Assembly (NCBI RefSeq): GCF_026342015.1 | Contig: NZ_JAPENL010000002.1 | Coordinates: forward strand, 2,113,001 to 2,177,000 | Direction: 5' to 3' | DNA length: 64,000 nt | Source: Micromonospora lupini | Lineage (GTDB): Bacteria; Actinomycetota; Actinomycetes; Mycobacteriales; Micromonosporaceae | Part shown: positions 9,219 to 16,212 of the stretch, one piece after another | Layout of the letters: the number at the start of each line of letters is the position of its first letter | Position numbering within the stretch: position 1 is the first letter of the stretch | Made by a program: the position numbers and the translations under genes | Notes under the pieces: model-generated | Seen by the model: the letters and a program-made list of their open reading frames with translations, nothing else | Database searches by the model: none | Told to the model about the DNA's origin: nothing

Positions 9219-9518
9219 CTAGGCGGTTCGTGCGCGGGCGGGTCTGGGGCGAGGCTTGGCGTACGGTTTCCGACCCACGAGCGTTGGAGCCGGAGCCCTC
9301 CTCTCGACCACGATGCCGGCGCGCTGGACGTACAGCTCCCGCTTGGCGGTGGCGTCACCCCTGACATCCAGGACGTAGCCCGTCAACCACATCCAGCCGC
9401 TGTACGGGTCGATCTCCCCGACGGACACGAGCCGGAGTCGCAGCGCACGGTCTCCGGTGAACTGCGGCGAGCATGCCGGCCCAATCAGCAGCAGGTCGCC
9501 GGGGTTGAGCGCGTTCAC
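9219..9518 (-). CDS. Conserved small protein of unknown function (cassette gene 3)
   Basis: A 99-aa protein starting at GTG 9518 with the sequence NALNPGDLLLIG. Beta-rich segments follow (LRLRLVSVGEIDPYSGW, WLTGYVLDVRG) and a basic, proline-rich tail (KPRPRPARARTA). It reads like a small beta-barrel that ends in a nucleic-acid-friendly tail, but I do not recognise a described function. Its GTG overlaps the TGA of the upstream gene by 4 nt (GTGA), so the two are translationally coupled. It is the last gene of a three-gene leftward operon that faces a GntR regulator. Confidence 0.72.
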   Translation of the reverse strand: MNALNPGDLLLIGPACSPQFTGDRALRLRLVSVGEIDPYSGWMWLTGYVLDVRGDATAKRELYVQRAGIVVERRAPAPTLVGRKPYAKPRPRPARARTA

Positions 9519-9733
9519 GGCAGCCAGGCGAGGAAGCGGAGGCGGAGCGCGCCCGGCGGAGCCCAGCTCATGTCCCGCTCGGCGGACACCAGAAGCGTGC
9601 CCATGTAGACGGCCAGCGTGAACGACGAGTCGGCGTACTCGCCCAACAGTTCCTCTCGGCGGATGGCGCAGGGCCACGGCCTGTCGCACGTCTCGCACAG
9701 CCAGAGGGGCAGGATCGGTCCGTGCCGGGTCAT
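9515..9733 (-). CDS. Conserved small Cys-containing protein (cassette gene 2)
   Basis: A 72-aa protein starting at ATG 9733. A short N-terminal Cys motif (LCETCDRPWPCAIRR) is followed by an amphipathic helix (ELLGEYADSS) and a hydrophobic segment. I recall relatives in Micromonosporaceae, sometimes labelled flavin reductase, a label I do not trust because there is no flavin-binding motif and the protein is too short. It overlaps the preceding gene by 4 nt (ATGA) and the following gene by 4 nt (GTGA). The three Cys could bind a metal. Function unknown. Confidence 0.75.
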   Translation of the reverse strand: MTRHGPILPLWLCETCDRPWPCAIRREELLGEYADSSFTLAVYMGTLLVSAERDMSWAPPGALRLRFLAWLP

Positions 9734-9912
9734 CGGCCCTCACCCGGCCAGTGCCCCCGGTGGATCGGAATGCGGTGACGGGAGCGGCAGGGCAGTTCGG
9801 CGCCGCATCGGCAGACGTTCCGCCACCGCTTCCACGACCAGACCGGCCGGTGCCGGCGCGCGAGGGTCATCGCCACCGACAGCACGTAATCGTCGAACCG
9901 GACTATTCGCAC
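9730..9912 (-). CDS. Conserved small basic Cys protein (cassette gene 1)
   Basis: A 60-aa protein starting at GTG 9912, preceded by GGAGG at the right spacing. It begins VRIVRFDDYVLSVAM and ends in a basic segment with two Cys pairs (CRCGAELPC) and several His and Arg, suggesting a small zinc-knuckle-like fold. Its TGA overlaps the ATG of the next gene. It is the first gene of the cassette and lies 131 nt from the divergent GntR gene. Longer upstream starts in this frame run into the GntR promoter and lack an RBS. Function unknown. Confidence 0.65.
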   Translation of the reverse strand: MRIVRFDDYVLSVAMTLARRHRPVWSWKRWRNVCRCGAELPCRSRHRIPIHRGHWPGEGR

Positions 9913-9960
9913 CTGACCTCCCACAGCCGGTCGCTTCTCTGCAACCCACCGTAGACCAAC

Positions 9961-10036
9961 CTGTACAGCCTGTATACCACGTCTAGGACGGGCAGCCTGT
10001 ACCCGACGCACATCCTGTGCGGCCCGTCCATAGGCT
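9961..10036. promoter_or_regulatory. GntR operator repeats and divergent promoter region
   Basis: CTGTA occurs at 9961, 9970 and 9997; two copies lie in an exact AGCCTGTA direct repeat (9967-9974 and 9994-10001). CTGTACAG at 9961-9968 is a perfect palindrome. A -10-like TAGGCT (10031-10036) lies 7 nt before the GntR ATG. The arrangement suggests that the GntR protein represses both itself and the leftward cassette. Binding is inferred, not shown. Confidence 0.55.
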
Positions 10037-10043
10037 GCGGATC

Positions 10044-10274
10044 ATGGTTGACGAGATGTCTCCGGTGCCGTTCTATGTCCAGCTCGCGGATGCCCTCGCC
10101 AAGCAAATCGAGAGCGGGAAGCTCAAGCCGCGCCAGCCCCTTCCGAGTGAGTCCACGCTCCAGCAGGAGTACGGCGTCGCTCGCGGCACGGTCCGGTCGG
10201 CAGTGCGACTGCTCCGGGAGCGCGGGTTGGTCGTCACGTTCACCGGACGCGGGACCTTCGTCAGCGACAAGTAG
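10044..10274 (+). CDS. Short GntR-family transcriptional regulator
   Basis: This 76-aa protein is almost only the GntR winged-helix DNA-binding domain: PFYVQLADALAKQIESG, then LPSESTLQQEYGVARGTVR as the recognition helix region, and the wing TGRGTF. It ends right after the wing, so there is no effector-binding domain of the HutC or FadR type. It probably binds the CTGTA repeats in the 131-nt gap to the divergent cassette. The ATG at 10044 is chosen because it begins just before the domain and has a -10-like box 7 nt upstream; M14 is a possible alternative. Confidence 0.85.
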   Translation: MVDEMSPVPFYVQLADALAKQIESGKLKPRQPLPSESTLQQEYGVARGTVRSAVRLLRERGLVVTFTGRGTFVSDK

Positions 10275-10330
10275 GCGAGTGGACACCTGCCGGGTGATTG
10301 ACCGTGCGGCCCGGTGCTGGCCTGGCGCCT

Positions 10331-11284
10331 TCACTCCTGCGAATGCCTGTCGATCGGCAGTCCGAAGAGGGGGAACAGGTCGGCTCGGTGGAACGCCAGC
10401 ACCGCGGAGACGCCGGCCTTGCTCAGGGTCAGCACCTGCAGCGTGTGCGCGTGGAAGGTGCCGTCTCGTCCGCGGGTGTAGCAGGCGAACGCGGGCTGAC
10501 CGTTCGCTGAGGTTTCCACCATGATGCGCTGCCCGTCCCCGGGCAGCAGCTTCGCCGTCAGCAGGCGCAGTACGTCCTTGCGACCGTCGAACCAGGTGGG
10601 GATCGGCGGCATCTCCCACCGGGTGTCCTGGGTCAGCAGACCTTCCAACGCGACCAGATCGGTCTTCTCGAAGGCCGTGGCGTACTGGTCGAGCAGCGCA
10701 CGGCGGGCGGGCTCGTCCGGTTCGCTGAACTGCTCCTCGGCCGGTGCCAGCTTGGCCAGCTCCGCACGCGCCCGCTGGAGCGAACTGTTCACCGCCGCTG
10801 TCGTCGTATCGAGCAGCTCCGCCACCTCGGACGCCTGCCACGCGAGGACCTCCCGCAGAATCAGTACTGCTCTCTGCCGCGGTGGCAGGTGCTGCAGCGC
10901 GGCAACCATCGCCAGTCTGAGGCTCTGCCGGGTCCCCACGACGAGGGCCGGGTCGGCGTTCAGCATGAGATCCGGGAACGGTTCCAGCCAGGTCGCCTCC
11001 AGCGCCTGCGCCTCCAGGTGGTCGGGATCGGTGCCAGGGGCCCCCAACGCTGACGGCACCATCCGACGGCTGCTGTGCTGCAACGCGTTCAGACAGACCC
11101 GCGTAGCGATCCGATAGAGCCAGGTCTTCACCGATGAGCGCTGCTCGAACTCGGCGAACCCCCGCCACGCACGTAGGTACGCCTCCTGGACCGCGTCCTC
11201 CGCGTCGTGCAGCGAGCCGAGCATCCGGTAGCAGTGCGCGACCAGCTCACCCCGGTACTGCGCGAACTCGTCCTCCAGGTTCAC
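10331..11284 (-). CDS. ECF-like sigma factor with C-terminal NTF2-like domain (SigX5/SigG type)
   Basis: A 317-aa protein. Region sigma2 (CYRMLGSLHDAEDAVQEAYL, about 16-90) and sigma4 (LPPRQRAVLILREVLAWQ, about 135-185) are clear. They are followed by a SnoaL/NTF2-like domain (about 205-317; ending near FHRADLFPLFGLP). In this sigma class the C-terminal domain modulates activity, sometimes without a classical anti-sigma factor. The GTG start at 11284 is supported by GAGGAG 6 nt upstream; the longer frame to 11419 has no such signal. A divergent small gene starts 227 nt away and may be a target. No anti-sigma gene is adjacent. Confidence 0.88.
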   Translation of the reverse strand: MNLEDEFAQYRGELVAHCYRMLGSLHDAEDAVQEAYLRAWRGFAEFEQRSSVKTWLYRIATRVCLNALQHSSRRMVPSALGAPGTDPDHLEAQALEATWLEPFPDLMLNADPALVVGTRQSLRLAMVAALQHLPPRQRAVLILREVLAWQASEVAELLDTTTAAVNSSLQRARAELAKLAPAEEQFSEPDEPARRALLDQYATAFEKTDLVALEGLLTQDTRWEMPPIPTWFDGRKDVLRLLTAKLLPGDGQRIMVETSANGQPAFACYTRGRDGTFHAHTLQVLTLSKAGVSAVLAFHRADLFPLFGLPIDRHSQE

Positions 11285-11511
11285 GGCATCTCCTCGATCG
11301 GCTCCTGACGGGCAACCAGAGCCCCCGGCCCAGGACCACGTCCTACGACGCGATGCCGAGTCCGGGGAGTGCTCCCCCGCAATGACAGCACGCCGCGCAC
11401 CGGGGGTCAGGCCCAGCACACAGCCGCCAGGGGCCGGAGTAGTCGTGGCGATGAGTTTCCAGGTTTCGCGCGGTCAGTACCAGTGACAGTGAAACCAGCA
11501 GGGAGGGCCCG

Positions 11512-11790
11512 ATGAGCGCAACAGTGATCCGCTACGAGACCAAGCCCGACGCGGCAGACGAGAACCAGCGTCTGATTGAGAACGTCTTCGCCGAACTGGC
11601 GGCCACGGCACCGCCCGGCCTGCGGTACAGCGCCTTCCGGCTGGCCGACGGGGTCACCTTCGTTCACGTGGTCGACGGCGACGGCCTCACCGACCTGACC
11701 GCCTTCCAGGAGTTCCAGCGCACCATCGGGGACCGTCTGGCCGTCGGCCCCACCCGGGACGACGCCACACCGATCGGCTCGTACTCGTAG
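11512..11790 (+). CDS. Small protein, probable dimeric alpha-beta barrel
   Basis: A 92-aa protein with a good RBS (GGAGGG, 4 nt before the ATG). The order strand-helix-strand (TVIRYETKP, ENQRLIENVFAELAA, GLRYSAFRLADG, FVHVVDGDG, FQEFQRTIGDR) looks like the ferredoxin-like fold of antibiotic-biosynthesis monooxygenase (ABM) and stress-responsive dimeric proteins. No catalytic residues can be assigned. It is divergent from the sigma-factor gene, which suggests co-regulation. The fold call is inference from the pattern. Confidence 0.7.
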   Translation: MSATVIRYETKPDAADENQRLIENVFAELAATAPPGLRYSAFRLADGVTFVHVVDGDGLTDLTAFQEFQRTIGDRLAVGPTRDDATPIGSYS

Positions 11791-11816
11791 CGGAGCAGGG
11801 CGGCTCGGAAGCCCAC

Positions 11817-12167
11817 CTAGAGGCGGTAGGCCAGGTTCACGGCCAGCGCGGCCAGCACGGTGACGAAGAAGACCGCCCAGCCCAGGAGCTTGCGAGACCC
11901 GACCCGCAGGTGCGCGATCAGCGCGCCGACGAAATACAGCACGAGGCCCACGGCCGCGAGTGTCCCCAGCAGTGGCACGGCGAACCCGACCAGCAGTCCC
12001 GCCGAGCCCGCCGCCAGCAACAGGCCCAGCACCGGCAGCCACGAATGAGGCACCCGCTTCATGTCCGCCTGGGCCTTGGGATAGTCGTGGCCGATCAGGT
12101 AGGTGACCGCGGCGATGGCGGTGAAGACCGAAGCGATGATGGTGACTGTCACGTAAGCGGCGAACAT
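11817..12167 (-). CDS. DoxX-like four-helix membrane protein
   Basis: A 116-aa protein with four predicted membrane helices (YVTVTIIASVFTAIAAV, WLPVLGLLLAAGSAGLLVG, LGTLAAVGLVLYFVGAL, LLGWAVFFVTVLAALAVNL). Spacing and length match small DoxX-family proteins. GGAGG lies 5 nt upstream of the ATG. These proteins are often membrane partners of redox enzymes, but the role here is unknown. It is convergent with the preceding small gene. An inverted repeat (12205-12226) lies upstream and could be an operator. Confidence 0.8.
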   Translation of the reverse strand: MFAAYVTVTIIASVFTAIAAVTYLIGHDYPKAQADMKRVPHSWLPVLGLLLAAGSAGLLVGFAVPLLGTLAAVGLVLYFVGALIAHLRVGSRKLLGWAVFFVTVLAALAVNLAYRL

Positions 12168-12204
12168 GGATCCTCCTTGTGGTTGTCACCCCAAGGACGG
12201 GACA

Positions 12205-12226
12205 GCGCGGCGAAACGTTACCGCGC
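12205..12226. promoter_or_regulatory. Inverted repeat upstream of the DoxX-like gene
   Basis: GCGCGG and CCGCGC flank a 10-nt spacer centred on AAACGTTA, 38 nt upstream of the DoxX-like start on the minus strand. The size suits a TetR-type dimer site. No regulator gene is adjacent, so this is a weak call. Confidence 0.3.
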
Positions 12227-12252
12227 AGGCCCACAGCAGACCCCAGAAAACA

Positions 12253-12285
12253 GCGGTGCCCTCCGGATCGTCCGGAGGGCACCGC
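12253..12285 (-). terminator. 15-bp perfect hairpin terminator after the lipoprotein gene
   Basis: Arms 12253-12267 and 12271-12285 pair perfectly with a 3-nt loop, 12 nt downstream of the minus-strand stop at 12298. No T-tract. Confidence 0.82.
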
Positions 12286-12297
12286 GTCGTCGTGGGG

Positions 12298-13065
12298 TCA
12301 GAGGAATTTGTACATCTCCGCGGAGGCCGCCTCGGTGTCGCCGGCGGGCGGCGCGGTCACCGAGACCTGCTCGCCGAAGCCGCTCATCTTCATGTCCGTG
12401 ACGAGAGCACCGACGCTCTTCGTGGCGATCGTGTACGACAGCGCGGTGAGCCGGCCGTCGGCGTCGACGGTCGCCTCGAAGGGGATCGCCTTCGGGTCCT
12501 TCGCCAGCTTGGCAGTGGACTCCAGGCCGTCGCGCATGCCGCCGTCCGGGCCGGCGGCCTCGGCGGCCTTGTTCAGGTCGGCGGTGCCGCTGTAGTGGCC
12601 GGGGCTCACCTCCTGGGCGGTCACGATGCCGCCGATGATGCCGGTCTGCGCCTTGAGGTCGAACGACTGGCGCAGCGAGCTGGCCGGCCGGAGCTTGTTG
12701 AGGTCGATCTTCATCCAGGGCTTGTCGCCGTCGAGCGAGTCCGACTTGATGTAGGCGGCGTCGCCGATCAGCCGGGCCTCGATGGGCTCCGGAGCGTTGC
12801 CGGTGACGTGGATCGCCTTGGCGGCGGGGTCCATCTTGCCGCTGAGGGTGATCGACTGGTTGCCGGCCTTGACCGAGGCGTCCATGGTGACCGTGCCGGC
12901 GAGGCTGCGGTCCATGGCCTGCCGGACGGCGGCGACCGGTTCGAGTTTGGTCGTGGCGGGCGCGGCGGAGGGCCCGGACCCTCCGGTGTCGTCGGAGGTG
13001 GTGCCGCAGCCGGCCACGAGGACGGCGGCGAGGGCAATCGAAAGGGTAGGGATCAGTCGACGCAT
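12298..13065 (-). CDS. Lipoprotein of the LppX/LprG-like family
   Basis: A 255-aa protein beginning with a lipoprotein signal (RRLIPTLSIALAAVLVAGC; lipobox LVAGC, lipidated Cys about residue 20). A Ser/Thr/Gly-rich linker leads into a mature domain with repeated beta segments typical of the LppX_LprAFG fold, a beta half-barrel that holds hydrophobic molecules in mycobacteria. It is probably anchored on the outer face of the membrane and may bind lipids. The ATG at 13065 is chosen because the signal peptide starts there and a -10-like TAGGGT ends 7 nt upstream, suggesting a leaderless transcript. Confidence 0.83.
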   Translation of the reverse strand: MRRLIPTLSIALAAVLVAGCGTTSDDTGGSGPSAAPATTKLEPVAAVRQAMDRSLAGTVTMDASVKAGNQSITLSGKMDPAAKAIHVTGNAPEPIEARLIGDAAYIKSDSLDGDKPWMKIDLNKLRPASSLRQSFDLKAQTGIIGGIVTAQEVSPGHYSGTADLNKAAEAAGPDGGMRDGLESTAKLAKDPKAIPFEATVDADGRLTALSYTIATKSVGALVTDMKMSGFGEQVSVTAPPAGDTEAASAEMYKFL

Positions 13066-13116
13066 AGACGTGACCCTAACCAACGGGCACCACCCGGGGG
13101 TGCCTGCCGCGTCGGG

Positions 13117-13716
13117 TCAGTCTGCCGGTAGCTGCTCGGCTCGGGCGAGCACCCGGTCGATGAGGCCGTACTCCTGGGCCTGCTCGGCGGTGAACCAGCG
13201 ATCCCGGTCCCAGTCCCGCTGGATCTCGTCGAGCGTCCGTCCACTGTGTTGGGCTATCAGCTCCTGCATCGTCCGCTTCACGTGCAGCATGTTCTCCGCC
13301 TGAATGGTGATGTCCGCGGCGGTGCCGCCCATCCCACCGGAGGGCTGGTGCATCATGATCCGCGAGTGCGGCAGCGCGAACCGCTTGCCGGCCGCGCCCG
13401 CGCACAGCAGGAACTGCCCCATCGAGCCGGCGAACCCGAGCGCCAGGGTGGCCACGTCGTTGCGGACGTAGCGCATCGTGTCGTACACCGCCATTCCGGC
13501 GCTCACCGAGCCGCCCGGCGAGTTGATGTAGAGGTAGATGTCCCGGTCGGCGTCCTCCGCGGCGAGCAGCAGGATCTGCGCGCAGATCTGATTGGCCGAC
13601 TCCTCGGTCACCTCGCTGCCGAGGAAGACGATCCGCTCCCGCAACAGCCGCTCGAACACCTGATCACCGAAGGTCGGCTGTCCGCCGTCCCGCATCAGCA
13701 CGCCGTACCCGATCAT
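13117..13716 (-). CDS. clpP: ATP-dependent Clp protease proteolytic subunit (stand-alone paralogue)
   Basis: A 199-aa ClpP. The catalytic triad is visible: Ser98 in GFAGSMGQ, His123 in MMHQPSGG and Asp172 in RDRWFTAEQA. The INSPGGSV motif is intact. ClpP forms the barrel that degrades proteins delivered by ClpX or ClpC. There is no second clpP, clpX or tig beside it, so this is not the housekeeping clpP1P2 locus. The gene upstream encodes a PopR/ClgR-like activator, and two PopR-type palindromes lie about 95-125 nt before the start. This matches the inducible clpP3P4 locus of Streptomyces, except that a partner clpP is absent here. Confidence 0.93.
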   Translation of the reverse strand: MIGYGVLMRDGGQPTFGDQVFERLLRERIVFLGSEVTEESANQICAQILLLAAEDADRDIYLYINSPGGSVSAGMAVYDTMRYVRNDVATLALGFAGSMGQFLLCAGAAGKRFALPHSRIMMHQPSGGMGGTAADITIQAENMLHVKRTMQELIAQHSGRTLDEIQRDWDRDRWFTAEQAQEYGLIDRVLARAEQLPAD

Positions 13717-13809
13717 CTGCCGCCGCCCTCCACCGTGCCGGCGGGCGGGGGACCGCCCGGGGGACCGGCCCCTCAAGCGTGCGGCGACGCCCGGCCGCCG
13801 GCCAGGGAT

Positions 13810-13839
13810 TCTGCCGCCGGCAGATCCGCCCAGGGCAGA
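13810..13839. promoter_or_regulatory. Two abutting PopR-type palindromes in front of clpP
   Basis: Site 1 (13810-13824) is exactly TCTGCC-N3-GGCAGA, and site 2 (13825-13839) is TCCGCC-N3-GGCAGA with one change. From memory, TCTGCC-N3-GGCAGA is the palindrome bound by PopR in Streptomyces lividans. The sites sit between the PopR-like gene and clpP, where an activator site is expected. Confidence 0.8.
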
Positions 13840-13850
13840 ACCCGGCCGGC

Positions 13851-14438
13851 CTACACCAGGGTCAGCCGCCGCCGGCCCGCCCGGGCCCGACGGCAGGCCA
13901 GCATCTTGGCGGTACGCGGGCCGGAGCGCCCGGCCGGCGCGGAGGCGATCAGCCGAACCCGCAGCCCTGCCCCGCCGACTGTCGACCCGACCGCCGATGC
14001 CGGACCGCCGACGTGCAGGATCGGCCCGCCCAGCCGCAGCACCGGCCCGGCCGGCTGCCGGACGGGGGCCGGGACGGCGGCCACGGGTGGCGTCGAGCCA
14101 CTCGGCTGGAAGCCGATCCGGAAGGTCGAACCGGTCTCGGTGCGCGCCGACGGCACCCGCTCCAGCCGGGCCAGCGCCGCCCGGGGCGCGGCGGGGATGC
14201 GCGGTTCGACCCGGCGCAGGTCGTCGCGGGCCTGTTCGAGCAGGTCGGACAGGCGGATGCCGAGTGCCCGGCAGATCGCCGCGAGCACCTCCGACGAGGC
14301 CTCCTTGCGGCCCCGCTCGACCTCGGACAGATAGGGCACGGAGACCCCGGCGGACGCGGCCACTTCGCGCAGTGTGCGGCCCTGGCTCTGGCGCAGCCGG
14401 CGCAGCACCCCGCCGATAACTCGTCGCAGCAACGACAT
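13851..14438 (-). CDS. PopR/ClgR-like XRE-family activator of clp genes
   Basis: A 195-aa protein. Residues 5-70 form a helix-turn-helix domain very close to ClgR/PopR (RTLREVAASAGVSVPYLSEV, then ERGRKEASSEVLAAICRALG). The remainder is a Pro/Gly/Ala-rich, probably disordered tail ending RRLTLV. In Streptomyces, PopR activates clpP3P4 and is itself destroyed by ClpP1P2 through its C-terminus, so production rises when the main protease fails. Here the tail lacks the di-alanine ending I recall for PopR, so any turnover signal differs. It lies immediately upstream of clpP on the same strand, with the palindromes in between. Confidence 0.88.
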   Translation of the reverse strand: MSLLRRVIGGVLRRLRQSQGRTLREVAASAGVSVPYLSEVERGRKEASSEVLAAICRALGIRLSDLLEQARDDLRRVEPRIPAAPRAALARLERVPSARTETGSTFRIGFQPSGSTPPVAAVPAPVRQPAGPVLRLGGPILHVGGPASAVGSTVGGAGLRVRLIASAPAGRSGPRTAKMLACRRARAGRRRLTLV

Positions 14439-14624
14439 GCGGACCTCGCTCTCGCGGTCGTCGGAGGAACACCCCCATCATGCCGGTTGTCGGCCCTGCC
14501 TACCGACCCCTGCGGATCGGGTCGGCCGTTGGCGGTGGTGCGTCGGCGCGACCCGGGCGCTCAGTCCACGACGTACCCGCTATGTTGTGGTCGTGCAGGC
14601 GACGGCGGCGGAACAGGTTCGACG

Positions 14625-15638
14625 GTGATCCATTTTCCCGCGCAGCGCCGGGGCCCGCTGAGCGCGCTGAGCCTCCGGCTCGCTGCCGCCCTGGGCCTGG
14701 TCTTCGCCGTGGTGGCGGCGGTCTACCTGGATCGGGACGGCTACCGCGACGTCAACGAGGACGGCCTCACCCTGCTCGACTGCTTCTACTACGCGGTCGT
14801 CTCGCTCTCCACGACCGGCTACGGGGACATCACCCCCGCGGCGCCGTCGGCCCGGCTGGTAAACGTCCTGTTCGTCACCCCGGCCCGGGTGCTCTTCCTG
14901 ATCATCCTGGTCGGCACCACCCTGGAAGTCCTGACCGAGCAGTACCGGACCGGCCGTCGCCTGTCGCGGTGGAGGAGAGTCGTGAAGGACCACGTCATCA
15001 TCTGCGGCTACGGCACCAAGGGACGCAGCGCGGTCAACGCTCTGATGGAGAATGGCCTGGACCGGTCGAGGATCGTCGTGGTGGAGCGCAGCAGCGTCGC
15101 CCTGCGGCAGGCCACGTCGGCCGGGCTGGTGGCCATCGAGGGTTCGGCCACGCGGTCGTCGGTGCTGAACGAGGCTCATGTCAAGAACGCGAAGGCCGTG
15201 ATCATCGCGACTGACAGTGACGACGCCTCGGTGCTGGTGGCGCTTACCGTTCGGCAGCTCACCGCCGGGCAGGTCCGGATCATCGCGGCGGCGCGGGAGG
15301 CGGAGAACGCCCCGCTGCTCAAGCAGAGCGGCGCGCACCACGTGATCGTCTCCTCGGCGACCGCCGGCCGCCTGCTCGGCCTGTCCACCTCGGCACCGCC
15401 GCTTATCGACGTGGTGGAGGACTTGCTCACGCCGGGGCAGGGCATGGCGCTGGCGATGCGTTCGGCCGAACGGGACGAGGTGGGTCGCTCGCCGCGTGAG
15501 CTGGACTCGCTGGTGATCGCCCTGGTCCGGCGGGGCAAGGTGGTCACCCTCGCCGACCGGGCCGGTGCGGTGATCGAGACCGGCGACATGCTTGTGCACG
15601 TCCGCGACGACCGGCCGCAGTCCACGGCGACTGTCTGA
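14625..15638 (+). CDS. Two-helix potassium channel with RCK (TrkA-N) domain
   Basis: A 337-aa protein. TM1 (about 14-35) and TM2 (about 82-105) flank the pore loop with the K+ selectivity filter TTGYGD at residues 63-68. An RCK domain begins at about residue 122 with the nucleotide-binding motif VIICGYGTKG, and a TrkA-C-like segment ends the protein. The layout is that of MthK-like channels gated by a cytosolic ring. The GTG at 14625 is the only in-frame start near the first helix; no clear RBS is seen. It is divergent from the PopR-like gene. Confidence 0.9.
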   Translation: MIHFPAQRRGPLSALSLRLAAALGLVFAVVAAVYLDRDGYRDVNEDGLTLLDCFYYAVVSLSTTGYGDITPAAPSARLVNVLFVTPARVLFLIILVGTTLEVLTEQYRTGRRLSRWRRVVKDHVIICGYGTKGRSAVNALMENGLDRSRIVVVERSSVALRQATSAGLVAIEGSATRSSVLNEAHVKNAKAVIIATDSDDASVLVALTVRQLTAGQVRIIAAAREAENAPLLKQSGAHHVIVSSATAGRLLGLSTSAPPLIDVVEDLLTPGQGMALAMRSAERDEVGRSPRELDSLVIALVRRGKVVTLADRAGAVIETGDMLVHVRDDRPQSTATV

Positions 15639-15650
15639 CGCTGGCGCGCG

Positions 15651-16130
15651 TCAGCAGGCGTCGGGCTCCTCGTCGATCGCCGCGCTGCAACTGATCGGTG
15701 TCGTGGTGGCGGCACGCCTGAGCAGCTCGTAGAGCGTCTCCCGCTCGGCCGGCTCCAGCGCCCCCAACACCTCGTCCTCGGCACCGGCGAGGGCACATTC
15801 CGCCTCTTTGAGGCGTTTTGCACCATCTTCGGTCAGTTCGACGACGTGTCGTCGACGGTCCTGGGGTGACCGCCGCCGCTCGACAAGTTCCTTCGCTTCG
15901 AGGTCGTTGAGCAGCCCGACGATGTTGGTGCTGTCCATCTCCAGGGTGGTGGCGAGCGCCTGCTGGCTGGTGCCACCGCCCGCGCGCAGCACCGTGAGCG
16001 CGACCAGATGCCGGGGCCGCAGGCCCAGGGGCGCGAGCACCGACTCGGCCCGCAGTCGCATCCGCCGGGCCAGGTGATCCAACAGGGCACCTGAGCGGTG
16101 CTCCGAGGGGTTCAACGGCAGCGCGGACAT
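15651..16130 (-). CDS. MarR-family transcriptional regulator
   Basis: A 159-aa protein with the MarR winged helix: helices around LRPRHLVALTVLRAGGG, the recognition region LEMDSTNIVGLLNDLEAKEL, and the wing RRSPQDRRRHVVELTEDG. Two Cys lie in the extreme C-terminus (PISCSAA, PDAC), so thiol-based sensing of electrophiles is possible but unproven. It is divergent from the azoreductase gene across 82 nt that hold a MarR-type palindrome, and it probably represses that gene. A TAGACT box ends 7 nt before the ATG, suggesting a leaderless transcript. Confidence 0.9.
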   Translation of the reverse strand: MSALPLNPSEHRSGALLDHLARRMRLRAESVLAPLGLRPRHLVALTVLRAGGGTSQQALATTLEMDSTNIVGLLNDLEAKELVERRRSPQDRRRHVVELTEDGAKRLKEAECALAGAEDEVLGALEPAERETLYELLRRAATTTPISCSAAIDEEPDAC

Positions 16131-16174
16131 GTGACCCAGTCTACCGACGCCTTGGAACATCTGCCTGCTATAAA

Positions 16175-16189
16175 TAGTTGGTGCAACAC
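16175..16189. promoter_or_regulatory. MarR-type operator between marR and azoR
   Basis: GTTG-GTG-CAAC (16177-16187) is a perfect palindrome within an AT-rich stretch (TATAAATAG just to its left) that probably contains the azoR -10 region. A dimer bound here would block azoR transcription. Confidence 0.55.
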
Positions 16190-16212
16190 AGACGATCCTT
16201 GGAGGAGGAATC

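Noticed and set aside
9195..9608. 137-aa plus-strand open frame
   Set aside because: Lies opposite the conserved 99-aa cassette gene and has no family pattern or RBS.
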